Of a stretch of 64,000 bases of DNA, positions 45,229 through 59,792 are shown piece after piece. A program made the translations under genes and the position numbers. This stretch comes from Elysia chlorotica. Its lineage: Eukaryota > Mollusca > Gastropoda > Plakobranchidae. Numbering within the stretch: position 1 is the first letter of the stretch; every line of letters starts with the position of its first letter. The notes beneath the pieces were generated by a model, which did not search any database, was not told where the DNA came from, and saw only the letters and a program-made list of their open reading frames with translations. The stretch covers positions 17,478-81,477 of the forward strand of contig RQTK01000526.1 in assembly GCA_003991915.1 (NCBI GenBank), written 5' to 3'.

Positions 45229-47918
45229 CTATTTGCTGCTTGAAAAACGATTTATCCCCGAATTAATTTAATTTTATTTTGATTTATATAAATTGCGCAT
45301 TTTTGAAAAACCCAAATGGTAAGAAAATGTAACACAAATGCGCTGGAGTTTGAGCAGAATATATAAATGTGACCGTTTGGTTGCTGCACCTACTCATCTG
45401 TTCAAGGTTAATTTTTTTCGTGACTTGCACTCAAAGATTCTTATGCTATCTGCCAAAAACAACCATTTATATTTCCTTACTCTACCGAGAAACGCTTGCT
45501 AAATACATCGTCCTTTTTCTCCCTATTACATACTTCATCAACATTTATTATCACTACCCTCATCTATTTTTGTTATCAACACCTCTCATTCAGCCTCTTC
45601 CCCTTCCTCTACACAAACCTTCATTTTTCTCCTTACAGTCTGTCGCTTTGCGATACACACGAAGATAACTGATAACATAATCCTTCCCCATAGGGCATGA
45701 GTTTTGCTGACTGTTCATTGGCTTCGTAAGTCTAGGGTAGAGCTATGATTGGACGCCGGTGCAGATTCGCTTATCTGTCGTCTTTGTTTTCGTTTGGGGG
45801 GGGGGGGGGTTATCGCAAAGCGCTTGTTGTTTACCGTATCCCATAGATCTCCGTATAGTCACACCTCTTGCCAATTCTCACTATGCCCTATCAGTGAGGC
45901 TGATCTGGCTGTAGATCGAGCGGTTTGCTCATCAGACCATCCATTTCGCACAGAAACTTTCCCTGACAACCCCAAGTCAACACAGTTACCCAATCTACCC
46001 CTCCGGCAACACGCTTGACACTGCACGTCAGCTAAATTGGGTTCGAGTCTGCCTGCGAAGTCATCTGGCGCCGGACTATCCCAACAGTGGCTAGCGCCTG
46101 CAATAGACTGATCCAGTGATCGCCGGAATGTTATCGTAGTCAACAGAAGCCGAGAATGGTCCTGTGTAAAGTGCTTCCTGGATCAGTGACGTAAACGTCA
46201 ATAAAAACACAGGGGCTGTCAATTATTACAGTACTATGTGATCGACCAGGTTCTTTGTCAGAACTATCTTTCGGTACTGTCTTTCAGTCTTTCAGTGTTG
46301 TAAGAACGTGCTAGACTGCGAATGTCTGTCTCGGCCTTTTCTCCGATCACAAAAGTCTGATACAATATATTTTAATTTTGAGCAAGCCACAGGCTTTGTT
46401 GCAGATATGGTGATATAATTTAAAAGAGGGTTGAGTGTATATGTAATACCGTTTCAATACCTAAAGCTATTTGTCAAATTAAAGGACTGAAAGCCATAAT
46501 CGAGTGACAGTTCGTAGGTGGCGTATTAATTTTTAGACGGCAATTTTACGAAATTGATCACAAAGAAAAATATTGGTCAACAAGGTTACCATTCGTTGGA
46601 CAACACATTTCATCGGTTAGGAAATGTCTATACATGTAAATTAAAACCAAACTCGCAACTTGTGAAAGTCAAATAAAATAGAATTCTCCAAGGTTGAGTC
46701 AAACTTGTTCTCAATCCCCTTTCCCACAACGAATAAAACTAGACAGCTAGACACCCTGGCCACTCAATTGAAAACAAACTTGCATCATGCTGAATTGTTG
46801 CTGGTGGCAGCTGATGAGAAACTTTTGAGAAACTGATGACAACGCTGTGAATTCAAGTTTAGTCCGGACAAGGCCTTGCAGCTTTAGTCTCTGCGAATTA
46901 AATTTACACTTAAGATGGTTACATTTATAATTTTCGTACCCATGTTTTCTCATAGAGATAGAATGCGATAACAAAAATGTTTACATTTCCACACAGAGGC
47001 TGCACGCAAAACAAAAAAAAACAAACAACAAACAAAACAACAAACAAACCAGACTCTACTTTAAAAACAAAACAAAACGAGAATGTAGGCATTCGTTTTT
47101 TCCCCTTCAAAAGGTTGATTAACCAAAGTACCGGTATGATTAGGGTCATTATTGTGTCCTATTGGATTATTTCGAAGTCAAAACAATGCAAATCTAAAAA
47201 CTTTGAACTTTTTGAAAATTTTCTCGTGATAATTGATAATCGATTTTCATGATTTAAATTTCAAAGCATCATCACAGTGCTTCTTGTGATTTGCATTCCT
47301 CAGTATGAACTTATCATCGTACTTGTTTAAAATACGTGTATGCTATAACTGTTCCATTGCATGTCTATGAACAAAGTTCAAAATCAAAATCTAAAAGCGG
47401 TGGCACTTACGCTTACAACTAAGAGTTCTTGGAGAAAAACAATAAAAAAGGAATTCAATAAGAGACATCAAACTTCCAACCGCAAGAAAAACTACAATAA
47501 GTTTGGCCCCTATAATAATGTTCATTGGACTGCCGGCGTTAATACGCCCCTAGAAAGTTTGCTCACATAAATAATATGGATTAAAAAATAGATATATCAA
47601 GCTCATAACCCTTCCTTCCGACATACATCTTGCCCCAATCTCCAAACCATACTCATCCGTGTTTTTCTTTTTCTTTTATACCCCCATCCTTCAGAATATT
47701 ATGTTACTCATGTTCCTATTTACGACAAGGAAAGTTCCCATTCATCAATTCTCTCAGCTATACTTTCGCCTCTCTTTTATGCGTGAAAAACCCAAATCCA
47801 TCATTGCAAAAACGGGAATGAATAAAGACATAGATGGAATAAAGGAGGATGGATTTTAAAAATTTCAGCAGAAAAGAGACAATAATTGATAAGCAGTGCT
47901 AGAAAGAGAGAGATGGAT

Positions 47919-47926
<8 letters not shown>

Positions 47927-47983
<57 letters not shown>
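47927..47983. repeat. (GA)n microsatellite
   Basis: About 57 bp of GA repeats. Confidence 0.96.
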
Positions 47984-47986
<3 letters not shown>

Positions 47987-48782
47987 CACACGGAAAAGGG
48001 GGAAGAAGGGGGGGTGGCTTAAAAAAATACGATTCTGTACTTGGTGAAGAGTAGGAGGACTGTTAGTGGCTATCACAATACTAATACACTTACAACGGCC
48101 GATTTTAAGAAAACCACACTTAATGCAATGTTTGACCCTTATCACCACTAGCCCTAGTCTCGGTCAGGTTGAGATGATCTCAAATCTACACAGAACCTCT
48201 TCTTGACGGACTGGCAAATAGATTGCCCGAACATCTTTGCCTTAGAGCCCTAGCCCAGATTTCGATACAGGGCAATGTCTTCCCGTTACCAAGGGATCTT
48301 CATTATCGCTCCGCTATCATGACACAAGGGTCCAGTTCCTGTTTCCGGTTATCATGACACGCATGCGTATCATTAGGGATCATGCTTTGGCACTTTGAGC
48401 CCTATGAAAAAGGCAAAGCATGAAGGGGGAGGAAAAGGGGGAAGGGGTTGCAAAGAGCTGGCATGTAACGTCTGTAATCTTGTGGGGAGAAATAATCGCA
48501 AGATAGCTTCAAGCTGCGCTGGTTGGACCTTAAGTGCTTTCAAACAAACAAATGGAGGAAAAAAGTAAATGGTGTATACATAACCTGCATAACGGGATGG
48601 AAACCTATGTAAAGTAACGTGGAAGGACATGGATGTCTAGCCACAAATTTAACAAACAATGGAAAGGTACCTAAACATGTACATTTCGCATATAGATAAA
48701 GAGCGATAAACACACATGCAGAAAAGAAGAGAGAGAGACACACACACATACATAGAGATAGACAGAGACAGTCAGACAAATA

Positions 48783-48949
<167 letters not shown>

Positions 48950-48954
48950 TAAAA

Positions 48955-49136
48955 GGCCCGCATACAAATATAAAGCTGGTACACGTACACTGTTTCCATT
49001 ATTGAACAAACGAAAAACGCAGGAGAGAGAGTGTCACGAAGAGAGAGATAGACAGAGTGACAGAGCAGAAAAGGAACGCATACATAATTATATAAAGATT
49101 TTACACTGTTTCCATTATTGAACAAACGAAAGAACG
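48955..49136. repeat. direct repeat around a GA tract
   Basis: ACACTGTTTCCATTATTGAA CAAACGAAA occurs at about 48987 and 49105, each preceded by a CGCATACA and TATAAAG block. Confidence 0.85.
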
Positions 49137-50894
49137 CACAATCAAACAAAAAAAAAACTGCCAATAAGAAATGCAGGCTATGGACCGTTATGACTTCTTT
49201 TTCTCACGCTGTCAGGCAAACCTGCAACAATAATGTTTCTCTGAAAAGTAAACCCATTCCTATAATAATTGCTGTTAAACTGGATGAAACAATATCTGAG
49301 AGTCCATTGCAGAAAATTCTATACATTTTACTACTTCGCTTAAGGATGCTTATCGTTTATCAACTCATTCGGTTATGTCGCGCAGCATTCATTTGTTCTT
49401 TCAATACTGATTTGCCCATACCTCTGCTGAGCCAATGTTGATGATTTCCCACAATCTCTTGTTAAATGCCAAAACTTAAAACACAGGAGTTTCACGGTAA
49501 ATAACTTGAAAAGTCTTCCGGACCTCTAGCTTTTAGCTAGAATTTTTCTTTACAAACATGACCAACCGCAGGTGTTCTTCCCTAACCTGTTATAAACAAT
49601 ACAATATTTCCTCAAAATTTTCAATGGAAAACCAGCATTCCCACGGTAGTGTCGTTATTTTTGAGGTAACTGTTCTAAAATCGACACCCTTAACCACCTC
49701 CCCAATACTAAGACATACAGAGGCATGGGATCATCGCAACAATCAGCTGAAAAACCGAGAGTGTGGAATGGTCACAAGAACTGGAAGAAGGAAGAAAATA
49801 TCCATAAAACTGCAATACAAAGCAGTTTGGCACCCATTACCTAAAGGACCCTTCCAGTTGGCTTTGCTGAAAGAGCCACAGCACAGGTGAAATGAAGTAG
49901 CCACGGACAGGGCCCATTCACCTCAACACGCCCCTCAGTCACAAAAGACGTGTCCATAGCGGAGTACTGGACTCTCATACAATGGGTGCCTCTATAACAG
50001 GCTGACCCATGAGAACTCAGATGGTGGGCTGGTCACTAACTCAGAAAACGGCACTTTGAAACACAACTGAAATTGTAGATGTGTCCGAATAACTCAACCG
50101 TTCTTCCACTAATCCAGACGTTAAAGATAGGCACAGATAGGTGGGCAGGTAGGTAGAAAGATAGATACAGAGAAAGAAAAGTGTAGAGATAAACAGATGG
50201 ATATGAAGAAGAGGCATTTAAGGGGGAGGGTTGAAAGTAGGGGTAAAAGAATTTGAAAGTATACATAGAAACAAAGAGATACACAGAGGTTACAAATAGA
50301 GAAAACTAGAGAAAAAAAAAGGAACGAATGAAGGAAAATTATAAAAGATGTTTGAGAGATAGATGGATGGATACATGCTTATTAAAATTGCCTTGTTATT
50401 TTGCCATTATGAGTTGTCTTCGTAGAAGTGGTTTAGTTTTAGATAAGGTGTACAAGTTTTGCGTGTGTGCGCAGACTGGGTACAATTCGTTTTAATAGCT
50501 AGATATATAGATTGATGGATTAATAAATTTATAAGTAGGTTGATAGCTCGCTAGATATGAAGGAAGACAGGTAGGTGTTCAGATGGCTTGATTTTAGATA
50601 ACGTGTAAGGTTTTTTTTTTCTAAGTGCACAGAACAATAGCATTTGTTTTCGATAGATAGATAAAAGGATATATAGAAAGTTAGAGAGGTACGTCGATAG
50701 ACTGATTTGAAAAATGTGATGGTTCTTATATTTCTCCGGAAAACTCTCTTGGAAACTAAAAAAATAATAAAATATAAAGAAAAGAAAAGTAAAAGGTTGG
50801 CTTTCGATCATATTTTATTGATTAATCGACACTCAAATTAATTGAAAGAGATAAAAAAAACGTACACGCACACACACACACAATAAATAAAAGA

Positions 50895-50897
50895 GAG

Positions 50898-50963
<66 letters not shown>

Positions 50964-50966
50964 GGG
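50895..50966. repeat. (GA)n microsatellite
   Basis: GA repeats preceded by a short (CA)n at 50868. Confidence 0.95.
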
Positions 50967-51406
50967 AGAGTAGGATTAAAGAGGGAGGGAGGTCGTAACT
51001 TCTATTTCGTGTCAGCATTTATCTTCTTTTTTCAAAAAAGTCGCTTTAGCGAATCCAAAAGATCGTACATTGTAGAAAATAAAAGTCAACCATCCTCCCA
51101 TCGTGGCTCGGGTGAATCCCTGTGAAATAACCTGCGATTATTGTGATGGCAGTGGAGGTCCAGATGCCAATTTCGAGCTGAGAAGCTGCAAAGCCAGGTT
51201 TAATCTGCGTTGAATGGCGCTAATCAGCCAGTGACAAGCTACCCATTATCTGTCCTGTTGTGTCGAGAGAGGGTAAAAAAGCTCCGGGACTGGGCAGATA
51301 CTGAGATAGATTTGGTTCTAGATGATTAGCAGACAGAACGCACTGGTTTATTTTAATGAGAAAAGTTATCTTCAATTTAATTGATTTTTTGCTGAATCTT
51401 CTTTTT

Positions 51407-51968
51407 CTTTTTCTTGTTTTCCTCCTCCTCCCCCCCTCCTCCTCCTCCTCCTCCTCCTCCTTCTCCTTTTTCTTCTTCTTCTTCTTCTTCTTCTTCTTCT
51501 TCTTCTTCTTCTTCTTCTTCTTCTTCTTCTTCTTCTTCTTCTTCTTCTTCTNNNNNNNNNNNNNNNNNNNNNNNNNNNNNNNNNNNNNNNNNNNNNNNNN
51601 NNNNNNNNNNNNNNNNNNNNNNNNNNNNNNNNNNNNNNNNNNNNNNNNNNNNNNNNNNNNNNNNNNNNNNNNNNNNNNNNNNNNNNNNNNNNNNNNNNNN
51701 NNNNNNNNNNNNNNNNNNNNNNNNNNNNNNNNNNNNNNNNNNNNNNNNNNNNNNNNNNNNNNNNNNNNNNNNNNNNNNNNNNNNNNNNNNNNNNNNNNNN
51801 NNNNNNNNNNNNNNNNNNNNNNNNNNNNNNNNNNNNNNNNNNNNNNNNNNNNNNNNNNNNNNNNNNNNNNNNNNNNNNNNNNNNNNNNNNNNNNNNNNNN
51901 NNNNNNNNNNNNNNNNNNNNNNNNNNNNNNNNNNNNNNNNNNNNNNNNNNNNNNNNNNNNNNNNNNNN

Positions 51969-52040
<72 letters not shown>

Positions 52041-52050
52041 TACTACTACT
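51407..52050. repeat. (CCT/CTT)n, assembly gap, (CTA)n
   Basis: CTC/CTT repeats to 51551, N from 51552 to 51968, then CTA repeats to 52050. Again the two sides differ. Confidence 0.98.
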
Positions 52051-54040
52051 GCTGATGCTAACAAAAATAATGTCAATAATATTCAAATTAATGCTGAATC
52101 GGGGGATAACATCTGAGACGCGATATGATCTACTGACTATCTTAAACTTTACAGATAAGTTAAAATCTGATTTTAAAATCAAGAAACTCGACACACCAAT
52201 AGAGCTTTAACAATGCATTAAAAAACCCCACAACAAAGCAACATCCACGAAACAAAGAGCAAAAAGGGTTGAAAAGGTATGGTACAGTAGCTTAATCATT
52301 CATCACTGAAATTAGTTCTGCCTAACTCAATTAAGCATACTGCAGTCATAATTATTAGCAACAATGGTCTGTGCAGAAATACTTTGTGTGGTCAGAACTT
52401 TGGGAACCGCCATCACCTTTTGATAGGCCAGCTTAGCGATACATTAAAATACATACAGAACAAAATTACCAATAAACTCATTCCTCGATGCGAATATATT
52501 TTGGCTTTCCTTTTTTTCTTCCCCTACACTTAGATTACGTTATAGAAGAAGAGAGCATTATTTTGTCCCGATAAGAAGCATCTTCATACGTATTAGTTGC
52601 GAGTTAATATTTAGCGCATGATGTCTGTAGCTATAATTAAAACAAACTTTTCTGTTTATCACCACACAAATCGATAACCAATGCGTATTCGGCCAGACAA
52701 CAACGAGCCCTTTGATAAACACCCTGCTGTGTATAGTACACTGCCTCAGATGTCTACTCGCCGTACAGTCGCCCGACATCTATCGAGTCTAACGACACCA
52801 AATGAACATAGGCAACTTAATATTCAGCTCATTTTGATGCTCCTAGACGTGCAAAACGCAAAATAATGACTTTTTGGTCTGGGCCACCAATGTCCAGACA
52901 AATTACACGCCGGCAATGCTGTTGGAAAAGACCCCTCACCGGGTCGCTGTCTCCACCCCCTTGCTCGTCGTTCAACCAAACTAGCTATACTATGGAATTT
53001 AGTTGCTCTGTGAAGAGGCCGTCAAAGTCATTATAAACAGTTCAGATATGCATGTATAACGAATTTCATCCTGAAGAAAGAGTTCTTTACAGTCACATGC
53101 TGGCGCCACCCGCCTCCCTCTAAAGGAAATAAAAGGAAACAGAAAACCATCCCACAACACACCCCCCCCCCAACAAAAACAAAACAAAACAACAAACAAC
53201 AAAAAAAACAAGAAAAAACAACAACAAAAAAAAACAAACAAAAAATCAACGACAAACAACAAAATAAAAATGAAACCCCAACAGAATCAATCACAACACA
53301 CAAACAAAAATATTACAGAAGTTCATTCTTCTTTATAGGTTTTAAGATTTTAATGAAACATTTAACTAGATAAATTATAAGAACTATTACCTACAGCCGA
53401 AACAGCCAGCGTAATATCGCATTAAAAGAGAAGGAAAGATTAAAACCTTTCGAAAGACAATAATAAATTTAAAAAAAAAAAAACAACAACCCGACATGAA
53501 AGAACGGTGAAACGTATTTAGTTTCAACGATTGATATAATAGTTGGCACACATCGGCAGTCGTTGGGCAGATCATCTAGAAATTGAAGACAGTGATTTCA
53601 AATAACGTGTATTCATAATTGTTTGAATCGACGGACATACAGCGGGCGATTGAAAGCTTTGCACGTTGATTTTCTTCCTAACAACCAAAAAATACATCAA
53701 AACGATTTTTTAAATGTAATATATAAATACTTAACTATTTGAAACTAAACACGAAAAACACTCTTAAACGTGTTAATTCCAAAGATTAAGGAAAGAATTG
53801 GTTACGACTGAAGCTGCAAATACGATGAACGTACGCGGATCCCTGACATTGCACCACATTTGACATTTTCGTGTCTGTATGTACATTGTATTGGTCATCG
53901 TCGCAAGATTATTACGGGTCAAGGAAGCATTTCTCTTCATGCGCTAAACCTTGTCTGGAAAATCAATTCCCAGCATTCTTGGGCACCGGAAACCCTGTTC
54001 GTTCTCATACGACTCCAGCTGAGCTCTGAAATCCCAACAA

Positions 54041-54088
54041 GATAAACCATTGCTTTATACTGGAGATAAACCATTGCTTTATACTGTA
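54041..54088. repeat. tandem duplication, 25-bp unit
   Basis: GATAAACCATTGCTTTATAC is present twice. Confidence 0.85.
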
Positions 54089-56115
54089 CGACATACGTGA
54101 ATGACTATGTGCCATCTCCCCACATAAGCATGTTAATAGACAAAAAATGGATATTTAAAAAGAGCTGCTTGGTGCTCGTGACCGTATCTGATCCAGACGA
54201 ATACTCTAGATCTCCAGTTCCGGTATTTCTGATAGAGGAAGACCATTGTTCATGACCATTAAAAGCTGGAAACAGCTTAAAGCTCTTACACAAACACAGG
54301 TACACACTGGGAGAATGATCAAATCTTATTCAATGTGATCTTATAGACATGGCTGCTATTGCGATAAAAAGCCTCCACGTGCTAGCCCAACTCCTACGTT
54401 TTCGTCTCTACAATTTTGTATTTGCCTCAGAAGACTAGCAGGTACATGTCTTCAAATGTTTTGAGAGGATGGATTAGGAATAAGGGAAAGGGAGAGAGAA
54501 GAGAGAAAGATAGATAGATAGAAAGATATATAGATAGAAACATCGATTGGTTTTTGTTTGTTGATTGATTGTTTTTCAGTTTGTTTTTGTATGTTTTATT
54601 TTTTGAAGCCGTGTGTTTCATATCGAACAATCGACTAGATCTAAATACCTTCGTTAAATTGTCTAAATTTCGCAAAATAGATCCTTTTACAATTCCAAAG
54701 CACGCAAGAATGACTACACTTTAAAAGGGAGAAAAAAGTACCAAAACACCACAAAAATTCAAAACCAATTTTTTTCCTTCGGCCAATGAAATGATCAACT
54801 AACACGCAAAAATATCCTAACAAGCAAGGTTAAAATATCTTTAACATCATGACTTGTATCTCGGTATAAATAATTGCTGTCTACGCAACTCATTTATTAC
54901 GGCCTGAGATGAAAGACTGAGCAATTAGGGGATCTTATCGCCGCCTTCACAGGTCTGCGCCCGAACTTATTAAGATTCAGAAGTTCAGAGCCCCAAGCCC
55001 CGTAAGGTTGAAGGAAGCGTCGGGCGCTCTCCGTTGCATGCATGGCCAAACTCAGTTGCGGAGGCTTTTGGAAGCAGCACGCATGGAATCCACCACTCAC
55101 GCTCAATTAGCCACCCGTGAATGGGGCCTCAAGAGCTGCTGAATGCGCGTGAACAGAGAGCTCCCCAGTAAACTGGCTATTGCATCAGTAGAAAAGGGGG
55201 AAAGGGGGGGGGGCATGTTTCCACGGATGTAGCATGTACACGCCCGACTGGTGGTACATTTGCACTTTGTGTTAGAGCTCTGGCTACTTTGTGTCTGAAA
55301 ATTCAATTTGCGACTCAACACTACAGTACTCGGGACGCGCGCTTTTTTAAACATGGCTTTTCCCTCCCGAAGATGCTGATACATTAATGCAATTTTGTTT
55401 ACTATTCAGGCCAGTCCACGTCCTCAAACATGCCATAGTGGAAACAAACGAACCAAGGTATTTATAAAAGAAAATACAACGGAAGATGCTGGGATATAAA
55501 GAGTAGTACGTGACTTGTATCAGCTGTAGCTAGAATAAATGGCAATTTAGGAGTAAGAGCAAACAGAATAGACCACTAAACTCTGCATGCAAACTGAGAC
55601 AAATCAATTATATCTATTACTTTCGAGATATTTTGGACGTGAAACATTTTCTAGCTGGCTTCATGACCCTGCGTTGAATTTTTCTTCCAATTTAATTGCA
55701 TATCCCGTTTCAGTTCAAAGGCAATTTTTACCCGATTTGTCACAAACACTTTGCAATATCTTAACCCCAGACACCATGGAACCCGTGGAGAAATAAAAGG
55801 TCTTCATTGTGCACTGTAACTTAGCATGCACGGTCGCCTCTGATGTTTAAATCCTGAGATTGGGCCCTAAGCGTGTGGGCGGGACGGCAGAGCCACCCTG
55901 TCGATCCCATGCCGATCCAACAGGGATCACACCATTGACGAGGGTATTAGTCGGGATTAGTCGCCTCACAGGTGAAACACCAGCACGTAACAAGCTAATC
56001 CTCCTCCGGGGTCACAAAGCATCTCTACCAACGCTCCTCTGCTGCTCCCTCTCCTTTCTTTCTTTTTTTTTTTTTTTGGGGGGGGGGGGCAGTTGGTCAA
56101 AATCTATCGATACAT

Positions 56116-56179
56116 GTATTCACTTTTTCATGATTTAGACTAAGGATGTATTCACTTTTTCATGATTTAGACTAAGGAT
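56116..56179. repeat. tandem duplication, 32-bp unit
   Basis: GTATTCACTTTTTCATGATT and the next 12 bases are repeated exactly. Confidence 0.9.
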
Positions 56180-56435
56180 TGTGGGAGGATTAAAAAGCCA
56201 CTTTATGTAGGTTCTACATGACGTACCACGCGAGAGCGTTCGTTGCAAGTGGTAATTTAAAGAATGAATTGATGCGAGGTAATCATGTCAATCAAGATAA
56301 AATAATCTTAACCATGCCTCTTTAACAGTGTTTCATCCAGTCAATAGTAGAAAATTAGTAGTATTACTAAACGCAATGCTCCTGTCACCAGTGTATTTTT
56401 GACAAGTTTCTTACTTCACTAGAGCAACATTAATT

Positions 56436-59060
56436 TTGGAACACATGTGTTGCCCTGCAGAAGCTCACCTTTTTTGTGTCTCTGCATTTAGAGATTTGGA
56501 CAGAAGCTAAAGAGAATACGTTTTTGGCATGGCTTACATTTGCCTTATGGTGCACAAGTGTTGCCACAATGAACTTCTCATCCACAAAGCAACTCCGTGA
56601 GCCATGGCCAAAGGCAACATCATTTTCTCCCATTGGACCTCAGCCCCTCACTTAGAGGATTAACGTGTAATCCTCACCCTTTTAAGTTGGGTAAAAGGGC
56701 ACGACATGTAAGTACGACATTGCCAATTTTCTCTCAGAGTCAGACACTTTGTGGCACAAGAGAACATGAGTTGAGGCACAAGGGAGCATGAGGTACCCAT
56801 AAAAAAAAAGAAAACATGGGATTGGGCCATCGATAGGCAGCACGTCAAAATAGCCAATAAACCATAATTAGACAAACCATGATGTAAACCCACGATAAGG
56901 TTTCTTTTTAACTTTACTTTGGCATAATCATTTTAAGATTACATGTTTTGTTTTGTGCGAAATGGCATCTTTTTAGAAACCGGTGTTTCTATTTTAGAAA
57001 TCTGGTCACTGAAACAAGCATACAGGACGAGAAAGTGTAACTATCAATTTATAGATGAACTTGCTTCGCGTCTACAAATTAACTTCGTGAGCCATGTCCG
57101 AAGGCAAAATCATTTTCTCGGATATCATCTTATTCTCCACTGAGTGGATTAACATGCGATCCTCACTCATTTAATTTGGCTTAACGGGGAGGGGGGGGGG
57201 TAATTAAGTACGATATTACCATTTTTATTTCAGTCATACACTTCATACGTTACGTTGAATTATTGAATTATAATAAAATAGGGTTTGTGAGGCCAAAAGT
57301 TTGGGCAAAATGCTGTTGCACTTGAGGCATGCCAACTGTTTTCTAAAATATGACTGGGCACAAAATAGGGTATATTTATCACATAGTGTCGAACTTAATT
57401 TAAGCATTTATTCCTTTAGTATTACACGTGGAAACCATCTTTTTGAAATTATACTTTGTTACAGTTGCCGTATGGTGCACAAGTGTTGCCACGATGAACT
57501 ACTCATCCATAAAGCAACTCCGTGAGCCATGGCCAAAGGCAACATCATTTTCTCCCATTGGACCTCAGCCCCTCACTTAGGGGATTAATGTATAATCCTC
57601 ACCCTTTTAAGTTGGGTAAAAGGGCACGACATGTAAGTACGACATTGCCAATTTTCTCTCAGAGTCAGACATTTTGAGGCACAAGAGAACATGAGTTGAG
57701 GCACAAGAGAACATCATTTACCCTGATAAATAAAGCATGGGATTGTGCCGTCGATAGGCAGCCCGTCAAAATGTCTTCTAAACCATAATTAGACAAACCA
57801 TGATGTAAATCCACCATCAGGTTTCTTTTTAACTTTACTTTGGCATCATTCATTTAAGAGTACATGTGTTGTACTGTGCGAAATGGCATCCTTTTAGAAA
57901 CAGGTGTTTCTACTTTAGAAATCTGGACACTGAAACAACTTTAAAGGACAAGAAAGTGTAACCATTAATTTATAGATGAACTTGCTTCGCGTCTACAAAT
58001 TAACTTCGTGAGCCATGTCCGAAGGCAAAATAATTTTCTCGGATAGCATCTCAACCTCCACTGGGTGGATTAACATGCAATTCTCAATCATTTCAGTTGG
58101 GTAAACGGGGGGATAATTAAGTACGATATTGCCATTTTTATTTCGGTCATACACTTCGTACGTTACTTTGAATTATAAAAAGAGTTTGTGACGCCAAAAA
58201 TTTGGGCAAAATGCTGTTGCACTTGAGGAATGCCAACTGTTTTCTCTCAAATATAACTGGGCAAACAATGGGGTATATTTATCACATGGTGTATAGCTTA
58301 ATTCAAACATTCATTCCTTTAGTATTACATGTGTAAAACATCTTTTTTATATTATACTTTGTTTCTGCCTTAAAAACCTGAAAACCGACACGAGCTCAAG
58401 GGAAGAGAGTAGGCTTGGATTATCGTTGCCTTGAACTGTACACGCATGCCTAGCTATAAATAAAGGTGTTTTGCGTTCAAAATGCTACTCTGCTAGCAAT
58501 ATCCAAAGGCAACAACCCTTTCTTGCATCGTCTCTCAATCTCTCACTAGGTGAATTACGTGTAACCCTCACTGATCTAAGTTGGGGAAAAGGGCCAGGTG
58601 TAAATGTTCAACATTGACATTTTTTTACTTCATCCAGAAACTTTGTGGAACGAGGGAAGTTATATCTTGAATCATAATTACACAAAGGGTTTGTGACACC
58701 CAAGCGCCTAGGCAAAAGGCATTTGCAGCATGCCAACTGAGTTCTAAAATATAATTGAACAAACCACAGTGTATATTGATGATCAGGTTTCTTACGTCAC
58801 TTGAGCACCCCCCATTTAGCACTACGTGTGTTGTCTTGTACAAAAACGCCCCTTTTTAGAAAACACTATGTTTCTGCATATAAAGACTTGGACAAAGACA
58901 ATAGCATAAACGAAGGAATTTGAATTTGTGCTTGGATTAACGTTGCCTTGCATTGTGGGAGACCTAGTGTTGCCAGCAACTCATAAAGCTGCTTCACGCC
59001 CATGAAGGCCAACTAGCTACTATGGCAAACGGACTCAACAAAATGTTCTCTTTTAAAGAG
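56436..59060. repeat. satellite-like tandem array, about 435-500-bp monomers
   Basis: The landmark ACATGTGTTG...TGCGAAATGGCATC...TTTAGAAA recurs at about 56436, 56936, 57420, 57855, 58320 and 58815. A second landmark, GTGAGCCATGNCCNAAGGCAA, occurs at about 56597, 57088, 57521 and 58010. Units two apart are more alike (shift about 920 bp), suggesting a dimeric higher-order repeat. No coding content is seen. Confidence 0.85.
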
Positions 59061-59707
59061 AAATGCTGGTAGTTTGCACCAGTGTTTACAAGTTCTAAAA
59101 CTCGAGCATTGTTTTAAGAAACAAACATTTAGGTACAAAAGTGGTACATGTTTAATCAAAAATAAAAATCAAACCATGTCCTCAAAGAATTAATCTTAGG
59201 AAAGCAGCTACAAGCACACTATACTAGTAATCATGGCTAATTAAAGAAATGTTATCAAGCCTGCTTTGTGTCGAGGAGGGAAATGCGATAACACCGCCCC
59301 CCCCCCAAAAAAAAAAACAACAACAAAAAAACAAAACAAAAACAAAAAAAAACAAAAAACAAAAAACAAAAACAACAACAAACAAACAAACAAACAAAAA
59401 AACAAACAACCAAAACCCAACAAACGAACGAAGGAAAAAAAAACAACAACAAAATAAAGACAAAGCAAAAAAACAACAAAACAACAACAAAAAACCAACA
59501 ATGCAGAAATTGGGAGAACAAAAAGAGGTTTATTGGGAGAATAATAATTATGGCCAAGTTCTGATGGAACACTAAAGAATAGGTATGAGAATTTAGGGAG
59601 GAAAAAGTCACGCGAAGTAACAGCTGTTCTTGCTTAGAAGAATTCAACCATAATGCCTTAAGCCTGAAAGCCTAACAGGTTTCCAGGATTAACATGGTAC
59701 GAGCATT

Positions 59708-59792
59708 CTGGCTTATCAGACCGTGCTGTTTGCAGCTTCTGTCCTCGCGTTTGACACGAGGCTACCAGAATCTGGCTAATCGGATAAGCCAG
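59708..59792. repeat. nested inverted repeat
   Basis: CTGGCTTATC (59708) pairs with GATAAGCCAG (59783). CCTCG and CGAGG lie inside. Confidence 0.5.

Noticed and set aside
51220..52210. Very long open frames on both strands
   Set aside because: They run through the N gap and trinucleotide repeats.
56436..59060. CRISPR-like periodic repeats
   Set aside because: Monomers of 435-500 bp without short direct repeats and unique spacers; this is satellite-type DNA of a eukaryote.
59224..59647. Hydrophobic minus-strand and Lys/Gln/Asn-rich plus-strand open frames
   Set aside because: Low-complexity (CAAAAA)n sequence read in either direction.
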